From: Fodinicurvata fenggangensis DSM 21160
GTDB lineage: Bacteria > Pseudomonadota > Alphaproteobacteria > Kiloniellales > DSM-21159
Length of the DNA: 64,000 nt
NCBI RefSeq assembly: GCF_000686045.1
Contig: NZ_JMLV01000016.1
Coordinates: 1-64,000, forward strand
Direction: 5' to 3'
The notes below the pieces were generated by a model. The model was not told the DNA's origin. It worked only from the letters and a program-made list of their open reading frames with translations, and searched no databases. Position 1 is the first letter of the stretch, and the number at the start of each line of letters is the position of its first letter. Positions 16,341 to 24,583 of this stretch are shown here, in pieces. A program made the position numbers and the translations under genes.

Positions 16341-17093
16341 ATGGCAGGCAAGGGCAAGGTCACGAAACAGGGCGAAGGCACGACAGGCCGCACCCGGGAA
16401 GTGGATGATTTTCTTCAGAAGGTCCGCAGCATGCCAGCGCAGGGCAGCGGGCAGGCCGCAGGGCAGCGCGGCCGTCTGATCTTCTCGCTGGATGCAACAG
16501 CCAGCCGTCAGCCCACCTGGGACCAGGCCATGGACCTGCAGGCCGAGATGTTCAGCCAGACCGGCAGTCTGGGCGGACTGGATGTCCAGCTGGCCTTCTA
16601 TCGCGGTTTCGGTGAATGCAAGGCCAGCCGGTGGCATTCCGAGCCCGGAAGCCTGCTCAAAGCCATGACCGCCGTGCAGTGCCTGGCGGGACGTACGCAG
16701 ATTGCCCGGCTGCTGCGTCATGCCCGTAGCGAAAACGCGAAGAAGAAAGTTTCTGCGCTGGTCTTCATCGGTGACTCTGTCGAGGAGGACGTGGACGAAC
16801 TGGGGCATCTGGCAGGCGAGTTGAAACTGGTCGGCGTGCCCTGTTTCCTGTTTCAGGAAGGCCACGACCCCATGGCCACTCAAGCCTTTGCCCAGATCGC
16901 GAAGCTTTCAGGTGGTGCCCACTGCCGTTTTGACGCGGGGTCCGCGCGTCAGCTCAAGGACCTCTTGGGGGCCGTAGCGGTCTATGCAAGCGGCGGCATG
17001 AAAGCCCTGTCGGACCGATCCCGGGAACAGGGGGGCGCCGCCAGGCAGCTTCATGACCGCCTGCGCCTGGCCGATCACAGACGCGAGTCCTGA
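16341..17093 (+). CDS. VWA-domain-like protein paired with a membrane J-protein
   Basis: A 250-residue cytosolic protein. A basic N-terminal tail precedes a von Willebrand A-like fold starting at RLIFSLDATASRQPT; D-x-T-x-S is a variant of the MIDAS metal site, and a later strand ALVFIGDSVEEDVDEL brings further acids. I recognise it as an alphaproteobacterial VWA protein found beside a J-domain gene, without known function. The ATG at 16341 is preferred, with AGGG five bases before it. Its TGA overlaps the next gene's start, so both proteins are coupled. Confidence 0.7.
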   Translation: MAGKGKVTKQGEGTTGRTREVDDFLQKVRSMPAQGSGQAAGQRGRLIFSLDATASRQPTWDQAMDLQAEMFSQTGSLGGLDVQLAFYRGFGECKASRWHSEPGSLLKAMTAVQCLAGRTQIARLLRHARSENAKKKVSALVFIGDSVEEDVDELGHLAGELKLVGVPCFLFQEGHDPMATQAFAQIAKLSGGAHCRFDAGSARQLKDLLGAVAVYASGGMKALSDRSREQGGAARQLHDRLRLADHRRES

Positions 17094-17827
17094 TGCTGGG
17101 CTGGGTCATTCTGGTTGTCTGTGGTCTTGCAGGAGCATACCTCCTTCTGCGGTGGTTCGTGAATGCCTCCCCGGGGCGCGTGAAAACATCACTTCTGTGG
17201 GTCGCCGCCCTGTTCGGGACAGGCCTTATGCTGTTCGCCCTCTGGGGTGGGCTGCGCCAGTTGATCGCCTTGGGGCTTCCCTTCCTGCTGCCCCTCCTGT
17301 TCCGACTGCCCGGCCTGCTGCGCCGCATCAAGTGGCCGGGCGGCGGACAGGGCCCCGGCCAGGTCTCGACTGTCGAGACACGCTTCCTGCGCATGACGCT
17401 GGATCATGACACGGGAAGCATGGACGGTGTCGTGCGCGAGGGAAGTTTCCGGCCCCAGCGCCTGTCCGAAATGAGCCACCAGGACCTTGTTGCCTTCTGG
17501 GAAGAGGTCCGCATTGCGGACGAGGAATCCACGGCTGTCCTGGAAAGCTACCTGGACCGTGTGCTGGGTGAGGATTGGCGAAACCATGAGAGCTGGCCTG
17601 GTGCCGGCGGAGAGCAGCCGCATCCCTCGAATGGCCCGGAAATGTCACTGGAAGAGGCCTGGCGCATTCTGGAGCTTGAGCCCAGCGCCGACGAGGCGCA
17701 GGTGCGCGCCGCACATCGCCGATTAATGCAGAAATTTCATCCAGATGCAGAAGGATCGACCTATCTGGCAAGCAAGATCAATCAGGCCAAGGATGTGCTG
17801 TTGAAGCATCTCAGGGGCAAAGCTTGA
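17093..17827 (+). CDS. Membrane-anchored J-domain co-chaperone
   Basis: A 244-residue protein with two hydrophobic segments (about 3-22 and 36-68), a soluble middle (about 90-170) and a C-terminal J domain (about 183-244) whose HPD triad is H216-P217-D218. J domains stimulate the ATPase of DnaK-type Hsp70s. The topology recalls Tim14/DjlA-like proteins that act at membranes. Its start overlaps the VWA stop by one base (TGATG). The client is unknown; the VWA protein may be a partner. Confidence 0.82.
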   Translation: MLGWVILVVCGLAGAYLLLRWFVNASPGRVKTSLLWVAALFGTGLMLFALWGGLRQLIALGLPFLLPLLFRLPGLLRRIKWPGGGQGPGQVSTVETRFLRMTLDHDTGSMDGVVREGSFRPQRLSEMSHQDLVAFWEEVRIADEESTAVLESYLDRVLGEDWRNHESWPGAGGEQPHPSNGPEMSLEEAWRILELEPSADEAQVRAAHRRLMQKFHPDAEGSTYLASKINQAKDVLLKHLRGKA

Positions 17828-17914
17828 TCTTTTCTTGAGAAAGTTGTGTGTTGAACATGGCTCCTGCCGACCTTTATTCAGAGCAGGCGTTTTTGAAGAG
17901 GATCAGAGCAAGCC

Positions 17915-18805
17915 ATGCCAAAACCCATTCGCAAGGCCGTGTTTCCCGTAGGCGGGCTGGGCACGCGTTTCCTTCCGGCCACCAAGGCCCTGCCCAAGGA
18001 GATGCTGCCCGTCGTGGACAAGCCCCTGATCCAGTATGCGCTGGAAGAGGCGCGCGCGGCTGGTATCGAGGAATTCATCTTCGTCACGGGACGCGGCAAG
18101 GCCGCCATCGAGGATCACTTCGATCATTCCTATGAACTCGAGGAGACTCTAAAGGCACGCGGAAAGCAGGCAAGCCTGGAGATGATCCAGGATACGGTGA
18201 TGAAGCCGGGGCAGGTGGCCTACATACGCCAGCAGCAGCCGCTGGGCCTGGGACATGCCGTTTGGTGTGCACGGACCCTTCTGGGGGATGAGCCCTTTGC
18301 CGTGCTGTTGGCCGACGATCTGGTCCAGGCCCCCAGGTCCTGCCTGGCACAGATGATAGATGTCTATAACGAGGTTGGAGGCAACGTCGTTGCGGTGATG
18401 GATGTGCCGGAACAGCATACCGATCGCTATGGCATCCTGGATGTGGTGCAGGACAATGGCCGCATTGCCGAGGCGCGTGGATTGGTCGAGAAGCCCAAGC
18501 CCAGCGAAGCCCCCTCGACCCTGTCCATTATCGGCCGCTATATTCTGCAGCCGCAGGTGATCGACGAGCTGTCGCGTCAGGACAAGGGGGCCGGTGGCGA
18601 GATACAACTGACCGACGCCATGGCCCGGACCATCGGTCCGGTGCCGTTCCACGGCCTGCGCTTCGAGGGAACGCGCTTCGATTGCGGCAGCAAGGAAGGC
18701 TTCCTGGAGGCCAACATTGCCTTTGCTTTGGCGCGTGAAGATCTGGGAGGCGCCATGGACGACATTCTGCAGCGCTATCGGTCTGTCGAGAGGGAAACGG
18801 CATGA
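17915..18805 (+). CDS. galU: UTP-glucose-1-phosphate uridylyltransferase
   Basis: A 296-residue nucleotidyltransferase that makes UDP-glucose from glucose-1-phosphate and UTP. The signature GGLGTRFLPATKALPKEMLP and substrate blocks VVDKPLIQYALEEA, VLLADDLV and EKP are all present. It is followed with an ATGA overlap by a phosphohexomutase that supplies glucose-1-phosphate, so the two form a sugar-nucleotide operon for exopolysaccharide or lipopolysaccharide. GAGGATC precedes the start. Confidence 0.95.
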   Translation: MPKPIRKAVFPVGGLGTRFLPATKALPKEMLPVVDKPLIQYALEEARAAGIEEFIFVTGRGKAAIEDHFDHSYELEETLKARGKQASLEMIQDTVMKPGQVAYIRQQQPLGLGHAVWCARTLLGDEPFAVLLADDLVQAPRSCLAQMIDVYNEVGGNVVAVMDVPEQHTDRYGILDVVQDNGRIAEARGLVEKPKPSEAPSTLSIIGRYILQPQVIDELSRQDKGAGGEIQLTDAMARTIGPVPFHGLRFEGTRFDCGSKEGFLEANIAFALAREDLGGAMDDILQRYRSVERETA

Positions 18806-20208
18806 CAAGCGAACAGCTGGCTGACCCTTCAGGGCATTCATTCGATCCCAGCATCCTGCGTGAATACGATGTGCGCGGCCTGGTTGGAGAAACCCTCTTT
18901 ACCGAAGATGCGCGTGCCCTCGGCCGGGTGGTTGCCACGAAGGTTCGCCGCAACGGGGGGATCCGCGTCGTAGTCGGCTATGACGGACGCCATTCCTCTC
19001 CTGAACTGGAAGCGGCCCTGGTGGCCGGAATCCTGTCCAGTGGTATCGATGTTGACAGGATCGGTCTGGGGCCCACGCCCATGCTGTACTACGCTGTCCA
19101 TGCCCTGGATGCGGATGGCGGTGTCATGGTGACCGGCTCCCACAATCCGCCCGACTACAACGGCTTCAAGCTGGTCATCGGAAAGCAGGCCGTCTTTGGG
19201 GAGGATATCCGGGAACTCGGGCGCATGGCCGCAAATGGCGACTACCTGCAAGGCGAGGGAGAAGTCCAGGATCACGAACTTCTGGAAGCCTATGTCTCGC
19301 GCCTGTTGCGCGATTACGAGGGCCCGAAGGACCTCAAGGTGGCCTGGGATGCCGGTAACGGGGCGGCCGGCGTCGCCATGGAGCGACTGTGCGAACAGTT
19401 GCCGGGCAGGCATATCCTGCTCAACCAGCGTATCGATGGCGCGTTCCCGGCGCATCACCCCGATCCGACTGTCGCGGAGAACCTGCAGCAATTGATCCAG
19501 ACCGTTCGAGACGAGGGGTGCGACCTGGGAATTGCGTTCGATGGCGACGGGGACCGCATTGGTGCGGTGGATTCCCAGGGGCGCATCCTTTGGGGCGACC
19601 AGTTGATGCTGCTGCTGTCCCGAGACGTCCTGAAAGCGCAGCCGGGAGCGACGATCATAGCGGACGTGAAGGCCAGTCAGGTCCTGTTCGACGGGATTGC
19701 CGCGCTGGGTGGGCAGCCGTTGATGTGGAAAACCGGGCATTCCCTGATCAAGGCGAAGATGCAGGAAACAGGAGCGCCGTTCGCAGGCGAGATGAGTGCC
19801 CACCTGTTCTTTGCCGACCGTTTCTATGGACACGATGATGCGCTCTATGCTGCGGTTCGTTTGTTGTCCGCCCTGGATACCTGGGGCGACAGCCTGGCTG
19901 CGTTCCGCGATTCCCTGCCCCCAATCGTCAATACACCGGAGTTGCGCTTTCCCTGTACGGATGAGCGCAAGCAGGCCGTGATCCAGGAGGTCAAGGAACG
20001 CCTGGAAACGCGCAACGATGCCGAGGTGAATGCAATCGATGGCGTGCGGGTCAGCGAGGATGGCGGCTGGTGGTTGCTGCGGGCCTCGAACACGCAGGAT
20101 GTCCTCGTTGCCCGCTGTGAGGCCGGTGACGAGGAGACATTGGAGCGCTTGAAGGGACGCCTGAAAGAGCAGCTTCACCTCAGCGGAGTAGAAATTCCTG
20201 ACTCCTAA
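18802..20208 (+). CDS. Phosphomannomutase/phosphoglucomutase (AlgC/ManB type)
   Basis: A 468-residue phosphohexomutase. The phosphoserine loop is TGSHNPPDYNG, the metal loop DGDGDRIG and the sugar loop GEMSAHLFF. It interconverts 1- and 6-phosphates of glucose or mannose. AlgC-like proteins accept both, so the precise substrate is not fixed by sequence. The ATG overlaps the galU stop by four bases, giving a direct route from glucose-6-phosphate to UDP-glucose. Confidence 0.92.
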   Translation: MTSEQLADPSGHSFDPSILREYDVRGLVGETLFTEDARALGRVVATKVRRNGGIRVVVGYDGRHSSPELEAALVAGILSSGIDVDRIGLGPTPMLYYAVHALDADGGVMVTGSHNPPDYNGFKLVIGKQAVFGEDIRELGRMAANGDYLQGEGEVQDHELLEAYVSRLLRDYEGPKDLKVAWDAGNGAAGVAMERLCEQLPGRHILLNQRIDGAFPAHHPDPTVAENLQQLIQTVRDEGCDLGIAFDGDGDRIGAVDSQGRILWGDQLMLLLSRDVLKAQPGATIIADVKASQVLFDGIAALGGQPLMWKTGHSLIKAKMQETGAPFAGEMSAHLFFADRFYGHDDALYAAVRLLSALDTWGDSLAAFRDSLPPIVNTPELRFPCTDERKQAVIQEVKERLETRNDAEVNAIDGVRVSEDGGWWLLRASNTQDVLVARCEAGDEETLERLKGRLKEQLHLSGVEIPDS

Positions 20209-20304
20209 TTTCGCGAAATAACATAAAAAGCTCGTTTAATGATTCCTTAAACGTCAGCTTCCTAGACTCGGCTCGCATTAACCGAGTTTTGGAATGGGGA
20301 AGCC
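20208..20304. promoter_or_regulatory. Leader with three inverted repeats upstream of the chemoreceptor gene
   Basis: Within 97 bases there is a 12-base palindrome ATTTCGCGAAAT (20208-20219, starting on the stop of the preceding gene), an inverted repeat CGTTTAA-N7-TTAAACG (about 20233-20253), and a hairpin CTCGG-N10-CCGAG followed by TTTT (about 20267-20290). The last may end transcription of galU-pgm. The first two could be operators for the chemoreceptor; the factors are unknown. Confidence 0.45.
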
Positions 20305-21708
20305 ATGAGCGAGCCAGATGGAAACCTTCAGGCGGGGACGCTGATCGATCGCGTAGCCGAAATCGCGGGAAGCCTGGGGCTGGAGCTGACCGACGTGGCA
20401 GGAGATGTGGAGAGCATTGCCGGCAACGTCGAAGAGCAGGCCAATTCCCTCAATGAGCTATCGTCGCAGGCCAATCGCGTCTCCGAACGCAACCATCGCA
20501 TTCTGGAGATGGCCGCCTCGGCCCAGGAAACTGCATCCAGTGCGTCGCAGGAGGTTTCAGGATCGCGCGAGACCATGGACAGCGGACTGGAGAAGATCCG
20601 CAACCTGGTGCAGTCCGTCAACAACATGGAAAGTCAGCTTTCCGGACTGCAGGAAGCCTTGGACAAGGTTGCGCGCGTGGCGGCCGGCATCGATGCCATT
20701 GCCAAGCAGACAAATCTTCTGGCACTGAATGCCACGATCGAGGCGGCGCGCGCCGGTGAGGCCGGCAAGGGCTTTGCTGTGGTTGCCGGTGAAGTGAAGG
20801 AACTGGCCAGTCAGACCAGCAAGGCAACCGCCGAAATCGACGAAACCCTCAATCAACTCACAAGCCAGGCGCAGCATCTCATCTCCATGGGAACGGAGAG
20901 TACGCAGCAGGCCGAGGCTGTGCGTGAGGGAACAGAAAGCCTGGACGGCTTGCTGGGCAAGCTGCAGCAGGCAATGGAAGCCGTGGATGGCCGGGCCGGG
21001 GATATCGCCCGCGATGCCGGCGACATCGACGAAGGGTCGCGGCAGTTGGCTGAAACTCTCAACGGCATGACCGAGGGGGTTACACAATCCGGTGAGACGC
21101 TCAAGGAAAGCAGGGACCGTATCAACAGCCTGATCTCCACCGGCGAAAACCTGCTGGGCCTAGTGGCAGACAGCCAGGAAAATACCCTGGACCGTCCCTT
21201 CATCGAACTGGCGCGGGAAACGGCACAGCAGTGTGCTCAGGTGCTGGAAGAGGCGCTTTCACAAAACGAGATCACCCAAGCAGACCTGTTCAGCCAGGAC
21301 TACCGAGCGATACCGGGAACCAACCCGGAGCAGTACATGACACCCTTTACGGAGTTGACGGACCGGTTGTTGCCGGAATACCAGGAAGCGGTCCTTGAGC
21401 GGGATGAGCGTATTGTCTTCTGCGCCTGCATCGATACCGAAGGCTATATCCCGACACACAACAAGAAGTTTTCAAAGCCGCAGAGTGACGACCCCGTCTG
21501 GAACAATGCCAACTGCCGAAACCGGCGACTGTTCAACGATCGGGTGGGACTGGCTGCCGGCCGGAACACGAAACCCTTCCTGCTGCAGACCTACCGCCGC
21601 GACATGGGCGGTGGGCAGTTCGTCCTGATGAAGGATGTTTCGGTTCCGCTTTATGTTGGCGGACAACACTGGGGCGGGTTGCGCCTGGCCTATCGACCCA
21701 AGAACTGA
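20305..21708 (+). CDS. Soluble methyl-accepting chemotaxis protein with C-terminal sensor domain
   Basis: A 467-residue chemoreceptor without any membrane helix. The coiled-coil signalling part (about 20-300) has the invariant hairpin tip [20 protein letters not shown] and [15 protein letters not shown], where CheA and CheW dock. A C-terminal domain (about 325-467) contains [24 protein letters not shown] and [10 protein letters not shown] recall this block in alphaproteobacterial receptors, probably as a ligand-sensing module, but its ligand is unknown. GGGGAAG precedes the start; a terminator follows. Confidence 0.88.
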   Translation: MSEPDGNLQAGTLIDRVAEIAGSLGLELTDVAGDVESIAGNVEEQANSLNELSSQANRVSERNHRILEMAASAQETASSASQEVSGSRETMDSGLEKIRNLVQSVNNMESQLSGLQEALDKVARVAAGIDAIAKQTNLLALNATIEAARAGEAGKGFAVVAGEVKELASQTSKATAEIDETLNQLTSQAQHLISMGTESTQQAEAVREGTESLDGLLGKLQQAMEAVDGRAGDIARDAGDIDEGSRQLAETLNGMTEGVTQSGETLKESRDRINSLISTGENLLGLVADSQENTLDRPFIELARETAQQCAQVLEEALSQNEITQADLFSQDYRAIPGTNPEQYMTPFTELTDRLLPEYQEAVLERDERIVFCACIDTEGYIPTHNKKFSKPQSDDPVWNNANCRNRRLFNDRVGLAAGRNTKPFLLQTYRRDMGGGQFVLMKDVSVPLYVGGQHWGGLRLAYRPKN

Positions 21709-21732
21709 AGCTCTCGATCAAACCAAAAAAGT

Positions 21733-21767
21733 GGCTGCCGGCGTAACAAAGCCGGCAGCCTCTTTTT
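21733..21767 (+). terminator. Rho-independent terminator after the chemoreceptor gene
   Basis: Arms GGCTGCCGGC and GCCGGCAGCC form a 10-base stem with an eight-base loop, followed by TCTTTTT. Preceding A residues allow action in the opposite direction too, for the convergent carboxypeptidase gene. Confidence 0.88.
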
Positions 21768-21796
21768 GTGATCGCTTGGTCCGTATGTAGGAAACG

Positions 21797-23056
21797 TCAG
21801 CCGCCTGAGGGGTTCACCACCAGGCACTCCATTCCTTCGGAAGACAGGGTTTTGCAGGCACCTTTGGCCTGATTTTCCTCAAGTCCGATCAGGCGGGCGC
21901 GATAGAGCGAACCCTTTGAGCCCTTGGTGCTGCTGACAGCGACGTGCTCACGGGAAAGCCCACTGACCTGTCCCGCCGCTTGCCCTGCCATACTTTGCGC
22001 TGATTGGGAGTTGCTGTAGGCGCCGACCTGTATGGCCCAGATGCCGGAGGTGGACGCATCGCCTTCTGGATAGGTGGCATCGCCTGTCGAGGCTTCGGCC
22101 TTGGAAATGAGCGATATCCCGGACGACGAACCCTGACCCTCCCTGTCGGATGAGCTTGATGAAGCGGCGGCCGAGGCCAGCTGTATCGGCTTTGGAGCTG
22201 CCGGGCCGGTCGGAGTGATCGAGTTGGCGACGCGAAGCTGCTTGGCCTTTTCGAACCCGCGATTCAGTAGTGTGACCATGTGATCATTGCGCGAGCGTGA
22301 TGTGCGCCCACCAAAGACCACCGCAATGATGCGGCGTCCGTTGCGTACCGCCGAGGCTGCCAGATTGAAGCCGGACGCATTGATGTATCCGGTCTTGATG
22401 CCATCAACGCCGTCATAGCGGCTCAAAAGCTTGTTGGTGCTGTTGATGGTCTGTCCGCGATAGCTGAAGCGCTCGGTAGAGAAATATTTGTAGTGGTGCG
22501 GAAAGTGGTCCAGCAGGGCCTTTGAAAGGTAGGCCATGTCACGCGCCGTGGTCACCTGCCCGCGATCCGGCAATCCGGATGCATTGCGGAAGGTCGTGTT
22601 CTGCAGGCCCAATTGACGGGCCTTGCGGGTCATGAGCTGGGCGAAGTCCCACTCGGTCCCGGCAATGCTTTCGGCAATCACCACCGCCACGTCGTTGGCC
22701 GAGCGTGTCACCAGAACGCCGATTGCTTCTTTCAGGAGAATGGTCTCGCCGGCACGCAGACCCAGTTTCGAGGGCGGCATGCCAGCAGCACGTGGCGAAA
22801 CCGGCAGCGGCTGCTCAAGGGTCATCTTCCCTTGGTCCAGCTGTTCGAAGACCATATACAGCGTCATCATCTTGGTCAGCGAGGCAGGGTAGCGCTGGGC
22901 ATCGGCACTGGATGCGTGCAGGACCTTCCCTGTCTGGTAATCCATGATGATGGATGCATACTTCGGATTGGCCTGGGCGGCCGCGGAAAGCAGGAAAACC
23001 GCTGCGAATACGCAGAGGAACCTCGCTGCCAGGAAAGAGAATGATTTGGAAATCAT
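21797..23056 (-). CDS. D-alanyl-D-alanine carboxypeptidase (PBP5/6-like) with SPOR domain
   Basis: A 419-residue periplasmic penicillin-binding protein. A signal peptide ends near AAAQA. The SxxK motif is S59-LT-K62, SxN is S119-A120-N121 and KTG is K221-T222-G223. Instead of the usual membrane-anchor helix, the C-terminus (about 340-419, with WAIQVGAYSNSQSAQS) is a SPOR domain, which binds denuded glycan at division septa. It trims the terminal D-Ala from peptidoglycan. The ATG at 23056 is preferred over an in-frame TTG at 23071. Confidence 0.92.
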   Translation of the reverse strand: MISKSFSFLAARFLCVFAAVFLLSAAAQANPKYASIIMDYQTGKVLHASSADAQRYPASLTKMMTLYMVFEQLDQGKMTLEQPLPVSPRAAGMPPSKLGLRAGETILLKEAIGVLVTRSANDVAVVIAESIAGTEWDFAQLMTRKARQLGLQNTTFRNASGLPDRGQVTTARDMAYLSKALLDHFPHHYKYFSTERFSYRGQTINSTNKLLSRYDGVDGIKTGYINASGFNLAASAVRNGRRIIAVVFGGRTSRSRNDHMVTLLNRGFEKAKQLRVANSITPTGPAAPKPIQLASAAASSSSSDREGQGSSSGISLISKAEASTGDATYPEGDASTSGIWAIQVGAYSNSQSAQSMAGQAAGQVSGLSREHVAVSSTKGSKGSLYRARLIGLEENQAKGACKTLSSEGMECLVVNPSGG

Positions 23057-23349
23057 TGAGACGGCCCCCAAAGAGTATCTGATAGTCCCCTGAATCCTCG
23101 TGATTCTAGGGGATCGATTCGCAGCTGTCCAGATTTTAGAGAAAAATAGTTAACAAAAAGCTTCTTTGCCTCTTGTACAGGCAAAGGCTGGACCAGGGAA
23201 GTTCTCACACCTAAGGAATGGTAGCCAAAGGGATGGTGTCGGTCGGTCATCCGCTTGATCGTTGGCGGATCAAGCGATGGATCGCTCAGGCACAAGGCGA
23301 CGAGGGGAAGCGATGCCTCGCGCGCCATGTTGCAGCGCACAAAAATTCC

Positions 23350-23377
23350 TTGACTTACGCAATGCCATCCTTATCTT
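23350..23377 (+). promoter_or_regulatory. Predicted sigma-70-type promoter of the phasin gene
   Basis: TTGACT (23350-23355) and TATCTT (23372-23377) are separated by 16 bases, a good match to the housekeeping promoter. The predicted start site falls at about 23384, inside the PhaR-like operator. Confidence 0.6.
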
Positions 23378-23384
23378 TCAGTCA

Positions 23385-23399
23385 TGCTGCATTGCAGCA
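23385..23399. promoter_or_regulatory. PhaR-type operator CTGC-N3-GCAG
   Basis: The sequence TGCTGCATTGCAGCA is a perfect 7-base inverted repeat with one central base. Its core CTGC-ATT-GCAG equals the CTGC-N3/4-GCAG operator known for PhaR, the polyhydroxyalkanoate-sensing repressor of Paracoccus. It overlaps the predicted transcription start of the phasin gene, so PhaR would block it until PHA granules titrate the repressor. Confidence 0.72.
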
Positions 23400-23484
23400 A
23401 AGACATGCGTTGATCGTTCCTGAAAGTTTTAATCCATAAAGCTTATCAGAACACCATCACGCGAAACATCAGGAGTAATGAGAT

Positions 23485-24015
23485 ATGACCAGTAAGAAAA
23501 CCGCCTCGGCGCAGGAAGCGTTGAAGCCTGTTGAGGCCGCCGTCAATTCCGGTAAGGAAACTGTCGATGCGGTTCTCAAGGTCAGCGCCGATGCCGCCAC
23601 GAAGCAGTATGAGCAGGCCTTCTCCATGACCAAGGAGCAGGTCGAGAAGTCTTCCAACATGGCTTTCAAGAGCTACGACGAATTCCAGGATCTGGGCAAG
23701 GAGAACCTGAATGCCGTCGTGAACTCGGGCACGACCTTTGCGAAAGGGTTCGAGGCCATGAGCAAGGAAATGATGGCGTTTACCCAGTCCAACATGGAAG
23801 CGGGCTTGGCCATGACCAAGAAGATGCTTGGCGCCAAGAACCTTCAGGAATTCACCGATCTGCATGGCGAATACAGCCGTGGCCAGTTCGACAAGTTCCT
23901 GGCGGAATCCGCCAAGCTGGGCGAAATGTCCATGCAGACGGCCAACGAGGCCGTAGCACCGCTTCAGACGCGTGCCCAGGCAACCATGGAAAAGGTCATG
24001 AAGCCGGCCGCATGA
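23485..24015 (+). CDS. phaP: Phasin, polyhydroxyalkanoate granule-associated protein
   Basis: A 176-residue, largely helical, soluble protein matching the Phasin_2-type family: repeated K/E/A-rich amphipathic helices, a central FKSYDEFQDLGKENLNAVV segment and a final KMLGAKNLQEFTDLHGEY...FDKF block. Phasins coat PHA granules and control their size. A PhaR-like operator and a promoter lie 90-135 bases upstream, and a strong terminator at 24044 makes it a single-gene unit. AGGAG precedes the ATG. The PHA synthase genes are not in the window. Confidence 0.9.
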   Translation: MTSKKTASAQEALKPVEAAVNSGKETVDAVLKVSADAATKQYEQAFSMTKEQVEKSSNMAFKSYDEFQDLGKENLNAVVNSGTTFAKGFEAMSKEMMAFTQSNMEAGLAMTKKMLGAKNLQEFTDLHGEYSRGQFDKFLAESAKLGEMSMQTANEAVAPLQTRAQATMEKVMKPAA

Positions 24016-24043
24016 ATGCCCGGTGACATGATGTTCTGACAGC

Positions 24044-24078
24044 GGGGCCCGGCAGCGATGCCGGGCCCCGTTTCGTTT
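24044..24078 (+). terminator. Rho-independent terminator after phasin
   Basis: Arms GGGGCCCGGC and GCCGGGCCCC form a perfect 10-base stem with a six-base loop, followed by GTTTCGTTT. Confidence 0.82.
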
Positions 24079-24246
24079 GATGGCATCCGGTTAATTTGTC
24101 AGACTCTCGCTGTCATGACGAATATGAGAGAGTGCCCTCTTGACGCCGCATTCTTCTTTCCAAGTTAATCAGTAGGAAAAGCTTTTTGTGCTATGATCAT
24201 CGGAAACGAAGGCAGTTGGTTCCCACGCATGTATCAGGAAGCCGTT

Positions 24247-24576
24247 ATGAGTGCGAATGACGGAAATGATGGAGATGACGACGGCTCCACCGACGTTGTC
24301 GTGAAATCCCGGACAAAGACCAAGAAGCCGTCACTCTACAAGGTACTGATGCTGAACGATGACTACACGCCGATGGAGTTCGTCGTTCATGTTCTGGAGC
24401 AATTTTTCTCGAAAGGTCGGGAAGAGGCCACGCAGATCATGCTTCAGGTGCACCGTCGGGGTGTTGGCGTGTGTGGTGTCTTTACATATGAAGTAGCGGA
24501 AACCAAGGTAACACAGGTGGTCGATTACGCGCGCAAGCACCAGCACCCCCTGCAGTGCACGCTGGAAAAGGAGTAG
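24247..24576 (+). CDS. clpS: ATP-dependent Clp protease adaptor ClpS
   Basis: A 109-residue adaptor. After a disordered acidic head, the folded core carries [17 protein letters not shown], the substrate-binding N-D-D-Y-T pattern, and [10 protein letters not shown]. ClpS delivers N-degron proteins to ClpA. The ATG at 24247 has AGGAAG five bases upstream, so it is preferred over ATG codons at 24193 and 24229. clpA starts eight bases after the stop. Confidence 0.93.
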   Translation: MSANDGNDGDDDGSTDVVVKSRTKTKKPSLYKVLMLNDDYTPMEFVVHVLEQFFSKGREEATQIMLQVHRRGVGVCGVFTYEVAETKVTQVVDYARKHQHPLQCTLEKE

Positions 24577-24583
24577 GCCTCTC

